A stretch of 64,000 bases of DNA from Acidobacteriota bacterium. Lineage in GTDB: Bacteria > Acidobacteriota > Blastocatellia > Pyrinomonadales > Pyrinomonadaceae. The DNA lies in contig QHXN01000015.1 of the NCBI GenBank assembly GCA_003222975.1, positions 1 to 64,000 on the forward strand, written 5' to 3'. A model generated the notes under the pieces. It was not told the DNA's origin and did not search any database. It saw nothing but the letters and a program-made list of their open reading frames with translations. Positions 33,935 through 43,095 of the stretch are shown piece by piece. Positions within the stretch are counted from its first letter, which is position 1. Each line of letters opens with the position of its first letter. The position numbers were made by a program, and so were the translations under genes.

Positions 33935-34342
33935 ATGAACGGTGACGACAAGCGCGACTTTCTCGGCGTGGGCTGGAAGTTTCCGGTGCAGGTGACAGCC
34001 GGCGGCAAGATCGCGCAGGCGCGCTACGAACAGCGCATTGAAGAGGCCATCTATTTGATTCTTAGCACCGCCAAAGGTGAACGCGTCATGCTGCCCGACT
34101 TCGGCTGCGGCATACACGAACTGGTCTTTGCCCCGAACAACTCGATGACGCGCAGCATCGTCGTGCAGAACGTCCGCGAGGCGCTCGTCAAGTACGAGCC
34201 GCGCATTGACGTGCTTGACATCGCGGCGGAGTCCGCGCCCGAACAGGCGAACCTCCTGCTCATACGGATCGGCTACCGCATCCGCGCAAACAACGCGCTC
34301 GGAAACTTGGTCTACCCCTTCTATATCACGGAAGGAACCTGA
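33935..34342 (+). CDS. Baseplate wedge protein (gp25/GPW-like, Pvc9)
   Basis: A 135-aa protein of the gp25/GPW family (FLGVGWKFPV, EEAIYLILSTAKGERVMLPDFGCGIHELVF, REALVKYEPRIDVLDI). In contractile systems it starts sheath polymerisation on the baseplate. Complete, with GGAGG upstream. Confidence 0.92.
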   Translation: MNGDDKRDFLGVGWKFPVQVTAGGKIAQARYEQRIEEAIYLILSTAKGERVMLPDFGCGIHELVFAPNNSMTRSIVVQNVREALVKYEPRIDVLDIAAESAPEQANLLLIRIGYRIRANNALGNLVYPFYITEGT

Positions 34343-34346
34343 AAAC

Positions 34347-36317
34347 GTGCCGCTTGACGACTACATCCCGCCGGTCGACGACCGTCGCTTCGATGACCTC
34401 GTGGCCGAGGCGCGCACGCGTATTGCGCGCTACACGCCGGAGTGGACGCCCGTCTGGACGGACGTGAACGACAGCGATCCCGGCGTCACGCTCGTCCAGC
34501 TCTTCGCGTGGCTGACCGAGATGCTGATCTACCGGCTGGGCAAAGTGCCGGAGCTGAACTACCTGAAGTTCCTGCAACTGCTCGGCATCGAGTTGCAACC
34601 GGCCGAGCCGGCCACAGCCGAGATCACCTTCCCCGTGCTCGAAACTTTCGCCGACCCTTATGTCATCGTTCCGCTGCGCACGCAGGTCTCAGCCGAAGCC
34701 ACGGACGGCGGTCGGCCCGTCACCTTCGAGATCGAGCGCGCTCTCTACGCGCTCACGCCGCGGCTCGCCTCCGTGCAAGCCTTCGACGGCTTCGACTACT
34801 CGGACGTGACCGCCGACAACGACGAGCCGGCACTCGGCTTCGAGCCGTTTGGCCCGCGCGCCGAGAAAGACAGCGCGCTCCTCTTGGGCTTCAAGTACGA
34901 CAAGGAGTTTCCAGCGCAGATCGAGTTGAACCTCACGTTCTTTGCTTTCACGGGCAACTCCACCGCACAGATCTCCGATTGCGGGCTACCGGAGACGCAG
35001 GTCTTCGCCTCGGCACAACTCGACTGGGAGTACTGGAACGGAAGCGAGTGGCGCACGTTGAGCCTGCTGAAGGACGAAACGCGCGCGCTCACCCGTTCGG
35101 GCCACGTCTATCTCAAGACGCCGAGCAAAGGTGCGTTGCAGACGGGCACGTTCGGCGTGGTGACCGCGCCGCGCCACTGGATTCGCGCGCGCGTAGCTGG
35201 CGGCGGCTACGAAAGTCCGCCGAAGCTGCTCGCCGTGCGGACGAATACCGTCAACGCCATCCAGGCCGAGACCGCGCGCGACGAAGTGCTCGGCGGTAGC
35301 ACGGGGCGGCCCAACCAGGTCTTTCGACTTGCCAACACGCCCGTGCTCAGCGGCACGCTCAAGCTCGAAGTGGACGAAGGCGACGGCTTTCGAGCGTGGG
35401 CGGCAGTCGGCGACTTCTTCGGCTCCGGCCCCGAAGACCTCCACTACGTCCTCAACCGGACGAGCGGCGAGGTGCGCTTCGGCGACGGCGTAAACGGGCG
35501 CATCCCCGTCGGCAACGTCAACAACGTGCGCGCCAACATCGTCGCGCGCGAGTATCGCTTCGGCGGCGGCAAGCGCGGGAACGTCGCCGCCGCAAGCATC
35601 AAGACGCTGCTCACTTCGGTCACGGGCGTGGACGACGCCAAGGTCGGCAACCTCCTGGCGGCCACCTCCGGCCGGGACGAAGAGACGCTCGACGAAGCCA
35701 AGAAGCGCGCGCCACTGACGATCAAGAGCAAGTGTCGGGCGGTGACGAATGAAGACTTCGAGACGCTCGCCATGCAGGCCGCGAACGTCAAGCGTGCGAA
35801 GTCGCTGCCGCTCTATCATCCGAGCTTTCCCGGCGTGCGCGTGCCCGGCGCGGTGACCGTCATCGTCGTGCCCGACAGCGGCGAGCCAAACCCCACGCCG
35901 AGCGAAGGCACGATCCGCACGGTCTGCGCGTATCTGAACCAACGCCGCCTCCTCACGACCGAGGTTTACGTCGTCCCACCGACCTATAAGCAGGTCAGGA
36001 TTAAGGCCGACGTGATCGCGAAGAACAATGCGGACATCGCGGAGGTGAAGGAAAAGATCGAGCAGGCGCTGCTCGACTACTTTCACCCGCTCAAGGGCGG
36101 CGAGGACAAGCAAGGGTGGCCGTTCGGCGGCAACATCTTCTTCTCGCGCGTCTACCAGCAGGTCTTCTCCGTGACGGGCGTCGAGCGCGTCGAGAGCGTG
36201 ATTATCGAACTTGACGGCGAGGAGGCGCCGGAGTGTAGGGACGTGCCGATTGACGACGGCATCCTGGTTTATTCGACCGAGCACGAGGTGACGGTCAACT
36301 ACTCCTTCGAGGAGTGA
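34347..36317 (+). CDS. Baseplate protein (gp6/J-like, Pvc11)
   Basis: A 656-aa protein. N-terminal DDRRFDDLVAEARTRI, then WTDVNDSDPGVTLVQLFAWL and RLGKVPELNYLKFLQLLGI are conserved in CIS baseplate J-like proteins. The central beta domain and C-terminal VRIKADVIAKNNADIAEVKE fit Afp11/Pvc11. The start is GTG 34347 after GGAAGGAA; the frame extends 141 bases upstream across the gp25 gene but without support. Forms the baseplate wedge. Confidence 0.88.
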   Translation: MPLDDYIPPVDDRRFDDLVAEARTRIARYTPEWTPVWTDVNDSDPGVTLVQLFAWLTEMLIYRLGKVPELNYLKFLQLLGIELQPAEPATAEITFPVLETFADPYVIVPLRTQVSAEATDGGRPVTFEIERALYALTPRLASVQAFDGFDYSDVTADNDEPALGFEPFGPRAEKDSALLLGFKYDKEFPAQIELNLTFFAFTGNSTAQISDCGLPETQVFASAQLDWEYWNGSEWRTLSLLKDETRALTRSGHVYLKTPSKGALQTGTFGVVTAPRHWIRARVAGGGYESPPKLLAVRTNTVNAIQAETARDEVLGGSTGRPNQVFRLANTPVLSGTLKLEVDEGDGFRAWAAVGDFFGSGPEDLHYVLNRTSGEVRFGDGVNGRIPVGNVNNVRANIVAREYRFGGGKRGNVAAASIKTLLTSVTGVDDAKVGNLLAATSGRDEETLDEAKKRAPLTIKSKCRAVTNEDFETLAMQAANVKRAKSLPLYHPSFPGVRVPGAVTVIVVPDSGEPNPTPSEGTIRTVCAYLNQRRLLTTEVYVVPPTYKQVRIKADVIAKNNADIAEVKEKIEQALLDYFHPLKGGEDKQGWPFGGNIFFSRVYQQVFSVTGVERVESVIIELDGEEAPECRDVPIDDGILVYSTEHEVTVNYSFEE

Positions 36318-36322
36318 GGCAG

Positions 36323-38539
36323 ATGATTAGCGCGCAAAATCTCATGCCGGTCATACCGCAGCCGCCGCACGATCCCACGTGGCTGCTCTTGAACGCGCGC
36401 GTGGGCTGGTCTGAGTCGAAACTCACGGGTCTCGACCGGACGCCCCCCTGCGGCGCGCTCGCGCTCGCGCCCGAACCGGGTAGCTTGCCCTCGCTCACAG
36501 AACAGAGCGGCAGCTTCGGCGGCCTGAAGCTGCCGACCAATGTCGCCCAGACGCCCGACGGCGGCCTTTACCTGCTCGACGCCGCGAGCCTACGGCTCAA
36601 ACGCTTCGACCCGTGCGAGTGTGTGTGGAAGATTATGCCGCGCTTCGGCGGCGCCGGGAGCGGCCCCCGCCAACTCAACGACCCGCACGGCGTAGGCATC
36701 TGCGGCGGCAACCTCTTCGTCTGCGACACGGGAAATCGCCGCCTGTCCATCTTCTCTCTGCGCGGCTACGTGCTGCGCGGCACATGGTCGCCGCCCGCAT
36801 CTGCGAAACTGAAGAACACTTGGGAGCCTTACGCCGTGACGTTCGATGGCGCGGGGCGCGCCTACGTAAGCGACGGCGCGAACGGCTGCGTGCATCAGTT
36901 CACGCCCTACGGCCAGTGGGAGAGATGCTTTGCGGGCTTCGGCAAGGTTACGCACGTCGCGATTGATTGCCAGGATCGGCTATACGCCGTCAGCGAAGGT
37001 GTGGACAACGAGGTGCGCGTCGTTGATGCGAGCGGGCAGGAGTTGGAGCACGCGACGCGCGTCGACGCGCTGGCCGCGCGCTTCCCGCGCCTGCCGTTCC
37101 GCGTTGACGCCGAAGGCAACCTGCACCTCAGCGAACTCTGCTCCGGCTCACAGAACGGCGAACGGTTGTCGGCGGTTGAGAGCATCTTCGACACGCACGG
37201 CAAGCCGACCGAAGGAACAATACTGGGCAGCAGCCCGCGTTACGTGAAGAAGGGAGCTTATCTCAGCGCCGCGCTCGACAGCGAGTTGTACCGCTGCCAG
37301 TGGCACAGGATCGTGCTGCGTGGCTGTCTGCCGCCGGGCACGCGTCTGCGCGTCAGGACGTACACGGCGGAGGCGCTCCTCACCGAGGAACAACTTGACA
37401 GTCTGCTGGCTGTGGATGATGCCTGGGAGACGAAGCAGACGGCACAGCAGTTCAAAGATTGCGAGTGGGACTGCTTGGTTGCGAGCGGCGAGGGGCGCTA
37501 CCTCTGGCTGCGCCTTGAGTTTGAAGGCGGCGGCGCGGCGACGCCAGAGATCGAGAGCATACGCATCGAGTTCCCGCGCATCAGTCTCCGGCGCTACCTG
37601 CCGGGGGTCTTCGGCGAAGACCCCTCTGGCGCGAGCTTCACAGACCGCTTCCTCAGCATCTTCGACACCACTTTTCGCAACCTTGAGCACGTCGTTGACG
37701 AGCAGGCGTGCTTCTTCGATCCGCTCTCGACGCCATCGCGACCCGACGCGCGGACAGGCGTCGATTTCCTCTCGTGGCTCGGCACGTGGATCGGGCTTAC
37801 GCTCGACCGTCAGTGGCCTGAGCGTAAGCGCCGCGCGCTGCTCAAGCGCGCCGCGCAACTCTTCCACATTCGCGGCACGCGCGAGGGCTTGCGCCGCCTG
37901 CTCCTGTTCAACCTCGACATGACAGCCGAAGCGCGCTGCTGCGCAGACTCGCAGTCGCAAGCAACCTGCACGCCGCAGCCCGCGAACTGCGCGCCCGAAA
38001 AAGAACAGCCATGCGCCTGGCAGCCGCCGCCGCTGATCCTTGAGCACTATCAATTGCGCCGCTGGCTCTTCGTCGGCGCGGGCCGCCTCGGCGACCAGGC
38101 CGTGCTCTGGGGCAAGCGGATCGCGAACCGCAGCCAACTAGACCAGAACGCAGAGGTGGCCGTAACGCTGTTGAAAACCACGCCCGATCCTTTCCACGAT
38201 CCGTTCGGCGTCTACGCGCACAAGTTCTCGGTCTTCGTACCCGCCGCCTACGGGCAGGACGAGCGGCGGCGCAAGTCGCTTGAGAACATCCTGAACGCGG
38301 AGAAGCCCGCACACACGGAATATCAACTCGTCTACGTCGAGCCGCGCTTTCGCGTCGGCGTGCAGGCCATGATCGGGTTCGACTCGGTGGTCGGGCGCTA
38401 CCCGACGGACGGCGTCCGGCTCGGCGCCGCGCCGCTCGGACGTGCGTCCGTGTTGACGGGGCCGAAAGAAGGGCGCGGCGGCGCTTCGCTCACGGTCGGT
38501 AGCTGGGCGCGCGTCGGCACGACGACGAAGCTGGATTAA
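36323..38539 (+). CDS. Baseplate/tail protein I (Pvc12-like) with beta-propeller
   Basis: A 738-aa protein with two parts. Residues about 50-250 are NHL-like propeller blades (GPRQLNDPHGVGICGGNLFVCDTG, YAVTFDGAGRAYVSDGANGCV). The C-terminal half holds the gpI-type tail domain (RRYLPGVFGEDP, FTDRFLSIFDTTFRNLE, DFLSWLGTWIGLTLD, LLKRAAQLFHIRGTREGL). Known CIS proteins of this kind lie at the outer baseplate and attach fibres. The propeller is an addition and may bind a partner outside. The chosen ATG at 36323 lies just after the previous stop; GTG 36314 is an alternative. Confidence 0.82.
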   Translation: MISAQNLMPVIPQPPHDPTWLLLNARVGWSESKLTGLDRTPPCGALALAPEPGSLPSLTEQSGSFGGLKLPTNVAQTPDGGLYLLDAASLRLKRFDPCECVWKIMPRFGGAGSGPRQLNDPHGVGICGGNLFVCDTGNRRLSIFSLRGYVLRGTWSPPASAKLKNTWEPYAVTFDGAGRAYVSDGANGCVHQFTPYGQWERCFAGFGKVTHVAIDCQDRLYAVSEGVDNEVRVVDASGQELEHATRVDALAARFPRLPFRVDAEGNLHLSELCSGSQNGERLSAVESIFDTHGKPTEGTILGSSPRYVKKGAYLSAALDSELYRCQWHRIVLRGCLPPGTRLRVRTYTAEALLTEEQLDSLLAVDDAWETKQTAQQFKDCEWDCLVASGEGRYLWLRLEFEGGGAATPEIESIRIEFPRISLRRYLPGVFGEDPSGASFTDRFLSIFDTTFRNLEHVVDEQACFFDPLSTPSRPDARTGVDFLSWLGTWIGLTLDRQWPERKRRALLKRAAQLFHIRGTREGLRRLLLFNLDMTAEARCCADSQSQATCTPQPANCAPEKEQPCAWQPPPLILEHYQLRRWLFVGAGRLGDQAVLWGKRIANRSQLDQNAEVAVTLLKTTPDPFHDPFGVYAHKFSVFVPAAYGQDERRRKSLENILNAEKPAHTEYQLVYVEPRFRVGVQAMIGFDSVVGRYPTDGVRLGAAPLGRASVLTGPKEGRGGASLTVGSWARVGTTTKLD

Positions 38540-38583
38540 CCGCAGCGCACAATTAGGCGCAGCACGTAATAGGAGAGACTCGC

Positions 38584-41199
38584 ATGTCACATCTGAAAGA
38601 TAAGACGATGAGCCGGGCCTGCCCTTCGTGTGACATCGGGCCGTTCACGCGCAACTATTATTTCACTGGCAAGCTACTCGTCGAGCGCGACTTCACGGAC
38701 GAGCAGAGCTACCACGTCGAGAAGCTGCGCCACCACCACCAGCGTCTGCACGGCTTGGGCGTGGTCTGCGGCCTGAAGGTCGTCGCGCACGACACGCCCG
38801 CATGCCGCGACCGCTTCGTCTGCGTCACACCGGGCACAGCCATAGATTGCTGCGGACACGAGATCGTCGTGCGCGAGAAGGCATGCATTGACTTCACGCA
38901 GTTCGCAGAGATCAAGCAACTCAAGGAAAAGCAAGACGACCAGCCGCACACGCTGCAAATCTGCGTCCGCTACCGCGAGTGCCCGACCGAAGAGATTCCG
39001 GTGCTCTACGACGAGTGCGGCTGCGACGACTCGCGCTGCGCCCCGAACCGGATACTCGAATCCTACGAGCTTGGCGTCATCCTCGACCCGCCGCCCCCGC
39101 CCGACCCGTTCCACTCGCCCGCGCTCAAGTGGGCCGACACCATCCCGACCTTTGCGCCCGCCCAGCGTGCCGCGCTGCACGAAGACACGAAACGCCTCTA
39201 CGTGCTGACGGTTGAAGGAGCGAGCGCGACTTCCGTCGTGCAGGTGAACACGACGAATCACGACGCGGTGAAGTTTCCGCTGAACCGCGTCGGGCGCGAG
39301 CTGGCGGTCTCGCAGGACGGGAAGCGCCTCTACGTCGTCGCAGAGCCGGCGGCTGATCCGACGAAGCCGCTCCAACTCCTCGTGCTTGACACCGCCAACC
39401 TCGCTGCCGCTCCCCTCCAGACGCTCGACATCGCGGGGAGCGAAAACAGCGCCGTCAAGCTCGCTCTCGCGCCGGACGGGCGTTTGCTGGCCCACATCAA
39501 CAAAGCGCCGGGCAACGCGCTCATCTATCAAACGGACATCACGCTCGCGCCCAAGGTCGTCGCCCTCGGCGCGAACCTTGTGGACTTAGAGGTGAGCGCC
39601 GAGCGCGGTCGCGCGTATGCGGCGGACACGGCGAGCCACAACGTCCACGTGCTCAACATCGCGGGCGCGGCGAGTGAGCCGGCGCTCACCAACCCGCCGC
39701 CATTAACCAGTGCGCCCTCTGCGCTCGCCATTGTCAAAAACATCGGCCTGCCTGATCTGCTCGCCGTCGCAGACTTCAGCAACAAGAAGGTCTATCTGCT
39801 GAGCCTCAGTCCCGCCGGGCTGGTCGGCACGGTTGACTTTACACGCAACCCGCAAGACCTCGTCGCCTCGCCGGGCGGCGACTGGCTCTACGTGCTCGTG
39901 CGCGACGGCGCGGCGAGCTTCGTGCAGGCCGTCAACGTGCGGCGGCTACAGCAAGGCGATCCGGTCACGCCCGGCCCGGCCATCGAAGTGGGCGCGGGCG
40001 GCAACCGCATAATCGTCTCGCCGTCGGGCACGCGCCTCTACGTTCCGTTCGAGGGGCAAGCGGGCGTCGCGGGCGACGGCGGTGCCGCGGTCATCGCGGT
40101 AACGGAGGAGAAGTGCGGGGAGATAATCTGGCGCGATCTGGAGGGTTGCCCGACGTGTGACGAGCCGAACTGCGTGGTGCTCGCGACCATCGAGAATTAC
40201 AACGTCGGCGACCGCATCGAAGACCAGACCGACCCGCCGACCGATCCGGCGGACGACACGACGAATAAGAAAACGCGCATCGACAACACCACTCGCCGAC
40301 TGCTGCCGAGTGTGTCGGTACTCGCCGAGCAGGTCGCTTGCCTGGTGGAGCACGGCGGCCCGCAGGGGCCAAAGGGCGACAAGGGCGACAAGGGCGACAA
40401 GGGCGACAAGGGCGACAGCATCAAGGGCGATCCGGGTGCCCCCGGCGTCGGCCTCAACCTGCAACTCCCGCACATCATCGCCATCAACTGGCAGCACGAC
40501 GGCGACGTCAACACGCCCGAGGAAAGGGACAGGCTTGATAAGGACGGCCTCATCATCGCCTTCGACCTGCCGGTGCTGGCCTCGACGCTCACGACCGAGA
40601 GCTTCTACGTGCTGAGAAAGATGCTCGGCGAACGCTGCTTCTGCGAGCTTTCGGAGATGAATGTCATCCCCGGCAACGTCTTCACCGATAACCAACGGCC
40701 CTTGACGACGTGCGGACAACGGATTCGAGGGTTTCAGCCCGTGCCTGCACTACCCGGCGCGACGGCTACGGGCGCGCAGTTTCACTCTGGCGTCGGATGG
40801 CCGCGGGCAGAGTACCGCGTCGTCGTCGAGGGCGACTTCATCCTCGGCGACGGCAAGATAAAGACGTTCGATGGACACGATGTCAACCCCGCGCTCGACG
40901 CGAACCACCTCGCGCCGTTTCTGCCCGAACGCTGTCCGACCGGCAACGGCACGGAGGGCGGCGAATTCAAGAGTTGGTTCAGGGTCACGGAGGGCCAGCC
41001 CATCGACATCAACCGGGCGCCCGAGCACGATCTGCTGCGGCGCTTGGCGCACCTGGGCGAAGAATTCATCAGACGCATCATCGGAGCGCGACAGCGCGCC
41101 CCCTTCCGCGACGAGCAGGACTTCCGCAAACGCACGCGGATCAGCGCAACCGACTGGCAGCTCATAAGCGATTCGGTCAAATTTGAACCGGAGGAATGA
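38584..41199 (+). CDS. Fibre-like protein: shared anchor, propeller, collagen-like, HhH
   Basis: An 871-aa protein with a mosaic architecture. Residues about 18-95 form the shared anchor domain (NYYFTGKLLVERDFTDEQSYH, then HGLGVVCGLKVV) also present in the next two genes. Residues about 200-515 form a beta-propeller (KRLYVLTVEGA, GKRLYVVAEPA, PSGTRLYVPFEG). At about 592-622 is a collagen-like GPQGPKGDKGDKGDKGD run. The C-terminus (about 800-871: DINRAPEHDLLRRLAHLGEEF) is helix-hairpin-helix-like. It probably sits on the baseplate as a long extension. Confidence 0.75.
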   Translation: MSHLKDKTMSRACPSCDIGPFTRNYYFTGKLLVERDFTDEQSYHVEKLRHHHQRLHGLGVVCGLKVVAHDTPACRDRFVCVTPGTAIDCCGHEIVVREKACIDFTQFAEIKQLKEKQDDQPHTLQICVRYRECPTEEIPVLYDECGCDDSRCAPNRILESYELGVILDPPPPPDPFHSPALKWADTIPTFAPAQRAALHEDTKRLYVLTVEGASATSVVQVNTTNHDAVKFPLNRVGRELAVSQDGKRLYVVAEPAADPTKPLQLLVLDTANLAAAPLQTLDIAGSENSAVKLALAPDGRLLAHINKAPGNALIYQTDITLAPKVVALGANLVDLEVSAERGRAYAADTASHNVHVLNIAGAASEPALTNPPPLTSAPSALAIVKNIGLPDLLAVADFSNKKVYLLSLSPAGLVGTVDFTRNPQDLVASPGGDWLYVLVRDGAASFVQAVNVRRLQQGDPVTPGPAIEVGAGGNRIIVSPSGTRLYVPFEGQAGVAGDGGAAVIAVTEEKCGEIIWRDLEGCPTCDEPNCVVLATIENYNVGDRIEDQTDPPTDPADDTTNKKTRIDNTTRRLLPSVSVLAEQVACLVEHGGPQGPKGDKGDKGDKGDKGDSIKGDPGAPGVGLNLQLPHIIAINWQHDGDVNTPEERDRLDKDGLIIAFDLPVLASTLTTESFYVLRKMLGERCFCELSEMNVIPGNVFTDNQRPLTTCGQRIRGFQPVPALPGATATGAQFHSGVGWPRAEYRVVVEGDFILGDGKIKTFDGHDVNPALDANHLAPFLPERCPTGNGTEGGEFKSWFRVTEGQPIDINRAPEHDLLRRLAHLGEEFIRRIIGARQRAPFRDEQDFRKRTRISATDWQLISDSVKFEPEE
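40372..40416 (+). repeat. Nine-base tandem repeat encoding collagen-like GDK
   Basis: AAGGGCGAC is repeated five times head to tail, encoding (KGD)5 within a collagen-like G-X-Y stretch. Identical units point to recent slippage-type expansion, so the number may vary between strains. Confidence 0.85.
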
Positions 41200-41200
41200 G

Positions 41201-43069
41201 ATGGTCACAGTGATTAACACAAATCCGATGACAAGGCCGCGTGCGGACGAGTGCGAGCCCATCCGTTGCCCTGTCTGCGGCGGGCTGGAATGCCTGTGCC
41301 GCCCGCGCTTCTTCGCCGGGCAGTTGCTGACGGACGAAGACCTCAATCGCCTCGACCGCTACATCGTCGAGAAGAACAAGCTGCACAACCGCTACCTGCA
41401 CGGCTGGGGCGTCGTCTGCGGCCTTGAGGTCGTCTGCCAACCTTGCAATGTCGTGACCGTCAGGCCGGGCTACGCGCTGAGCCAGTGCGGCGAGGACATA
41501 GTGGTCTGCGCCGCCACGGAGGTTGACGTGTGCGCGCTCATCAACCGCTGCCGCGAGAAGAAGCCGCAGTGGGAGTGCGAGCCTTGGGGCGGGGGCCGGG
41601 ACGACGCGCAGTGCCGGGACGTTTACGAGGACTGGGTGCTCGCCATCCGTTACGACGAGAAGCCCTCGCGCGGCGTGATGGCGCTGCGCGGCTCGTCCGC
41701 GTGTGGCTGCGGCGGTTCGTCGTGCGGCTGCGGCGGCGGTTCGTCGTCTTCGTCTTGCGGTTGCGGCGGCAAAGGAATGGCAAGCGGGACGCGCAAGACT
41801 GCGAGCACGCGGACGCAGAAAGCGAACACGGCGCAGTGCGAGCCGACAGTCATCTGCGAGGGTTACAGCTTTGAGGTCTATAAAGCCCGGTTGCCAGACC
41901 CCGAACGCAAGCAGGACTACGGCCTGATGCTGACCAAAATGCTTAAGTGCTTCAAAGACTTTGTGGCCGCGCTGCCGAAGGAACCGGCGACGAGCGCGGG
42001 CAAGCCCGCGTGGCACGAATACTGCTGCAACCTCAAGGAGAGCTTGCTCGACTTCCTGGCGGCGCAACCGATCCATGACTGTCTGCTGGCCGAGCGGATT
42101 GCGAACGCCGCCTGCCCAGAGCCGGAGGACGTTAATCAGACCGATCAGGACTATATCAATCTGGTCAAGCAGACCGTGTCGAGTGTTATCGCGCCGGTCG
42201 GTGCGGAGTATATCCGTGCCTGCATCTGCTCGGCGCTGCTGCCGCCTTGCTCCGACCCCGTGCTCGACCCGCGCGTGCCGCTCGCGACGATCACCATACG
42301 CAAGGATACCTGCCGGATCGTGCGCGTCTGCAACTGGAATGAGCGCAAGTTCGTCACGACCTTCCCGAACCTGGGGTACTGGTTCTCCTTCATCCCGTTC
42401 GTCCGCCAACTCCGCAAGGCGCTTGCGAAGCTATGCTGCAAACCCTTCGACCTACAGCGTAGTAGCTACTACGGAGGCTCCGTCCGCGTGGCCCCAGACG
42501 TGAACTCTAGGATGGCGAATGCCGAGGGCGCGAGTGAGGGCGGCGGCACAGGCAGCACGGGCGGCGCGGGCGGTGCAAGCGGCGGTGGCGGTGGTGGCGG
42601 CGGAGACGAGAGTTCAGAGGTGCCGCTCGCCACGGACGCTTTCACCAATGTGAAGGGGCCGGGCTTGCCTAATAACGAGTTCTTTAAAGTCTTCGAGCGG
42701 GCGTGGGCAAACCGCGCGCAGACTGTGGACGCGCGCACGCTCTTCATCGGCGCGATTGGCGCGAAGGACGAGAATGGCGAGCCTGTGCTCACCGAAGCCG
42801 AACTCAACAATCCTTTCCTGTTCCTTATCCTCAATCAGCTCGCGCGGCCCATCTTCGCCAAAGTGCCCGCCGAGACGCCGAACGTGTTGAAGAACGCTGC
42901 CGTCTTCACGCGGGCCACAAAGTTCGACATGGCGGAAGCCTTTGCCGTACACGCCGCAGCCGCGGAGGCCCCAAGCGAGGAGATGGCGCAACTCCGCGAA
43001 CAGATGGCCGAGCTTGAGAAGACTGTGCGGCAGCAGCAGGTGATGATTGACGAGTTGAACAAGGGGTGA
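41201..43069 (+). CDS. Fibre-like protein with shared anchor and Cys-Gly-rich loop
   Basis: A 622-aa protein. The anchor domain (about 25-110: PRFFAGQLLTDEDLNRLDRY, LHGWGVVCGLEVV) matches the flanking genes. A low-complexity loop GCGGSSCGCGGGSSSSSCGC (about 168-190) is followed by helical and beta parts (about 225-430). A glycine-rich linker (about 445-475) joins a C-terminal helical region ending in a coiled coil (EEMAQLREQMAELEKTVRQQ). The start is the ATG at 41201, two bases after the previous stop. Function unknown; likely a baseplate appendage. Confidence 0.72.
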   Translation: MVTVINTNPMTRPRADECEPIRCPVCGGLECLCRPRFFAGQLLTDEDLNRLDRYIVEKNKLHNRYLHGWGVVCGLEVVCQPCNVVTVRPGYALSQCGEDIVVCAATEVDVCALINRCREKKPQWECEPWGGGRDDAQCRDVYEDWVLAIRYDEKPSRGVMALRGSSACGCGGSSCGCGGGSSSSSCGCGGKGMASGTRKTASTRTQKANTAQCEPTVICEGYSFEVYKARLPDPERKQDYGLMLTKMLKCFKDFVAALPKEPATSAGKPAWHEYCCNLKESLLDFLAAQPIHDCLLAERIANAACPEPEDVNQTDQDYINLVKQTVSSVIAPVGAEYIRACICSALLPPCSDPVLDPRVPLATITIRKDTCRIVRVCNWNERKFVTTFPNLGYWFSFIPFVRQLRKALAKLCCKPFDLQRSSYYGGSVRVAPDVNSRMANAEGASEGGGTGSTGGAGGASGGGGGGGGDESSEVPLATDAFTNVKGPGLPNNEFFKVFERAWANRAQTVDARTLFIGAIGAKDENGEPVLTEAELNNPFLFLILNQLARPIFAKVPAETPNVLKNAAVFTRATKFDMAEAFAVHAAAAEAPSEEMAQLREQMAELEKTVRQQQVMIDELNKG

Positions 43070-43095
43070 AGAAGTGATGGCGAAGGGGGCAAGCC

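Noticed and set aside
34986-36284. 432-codon frame antisense to the J-like baseplate gene
   Set aside because: No domain visible and opposite to a conserved baseplate protein in a co-oriented operon.
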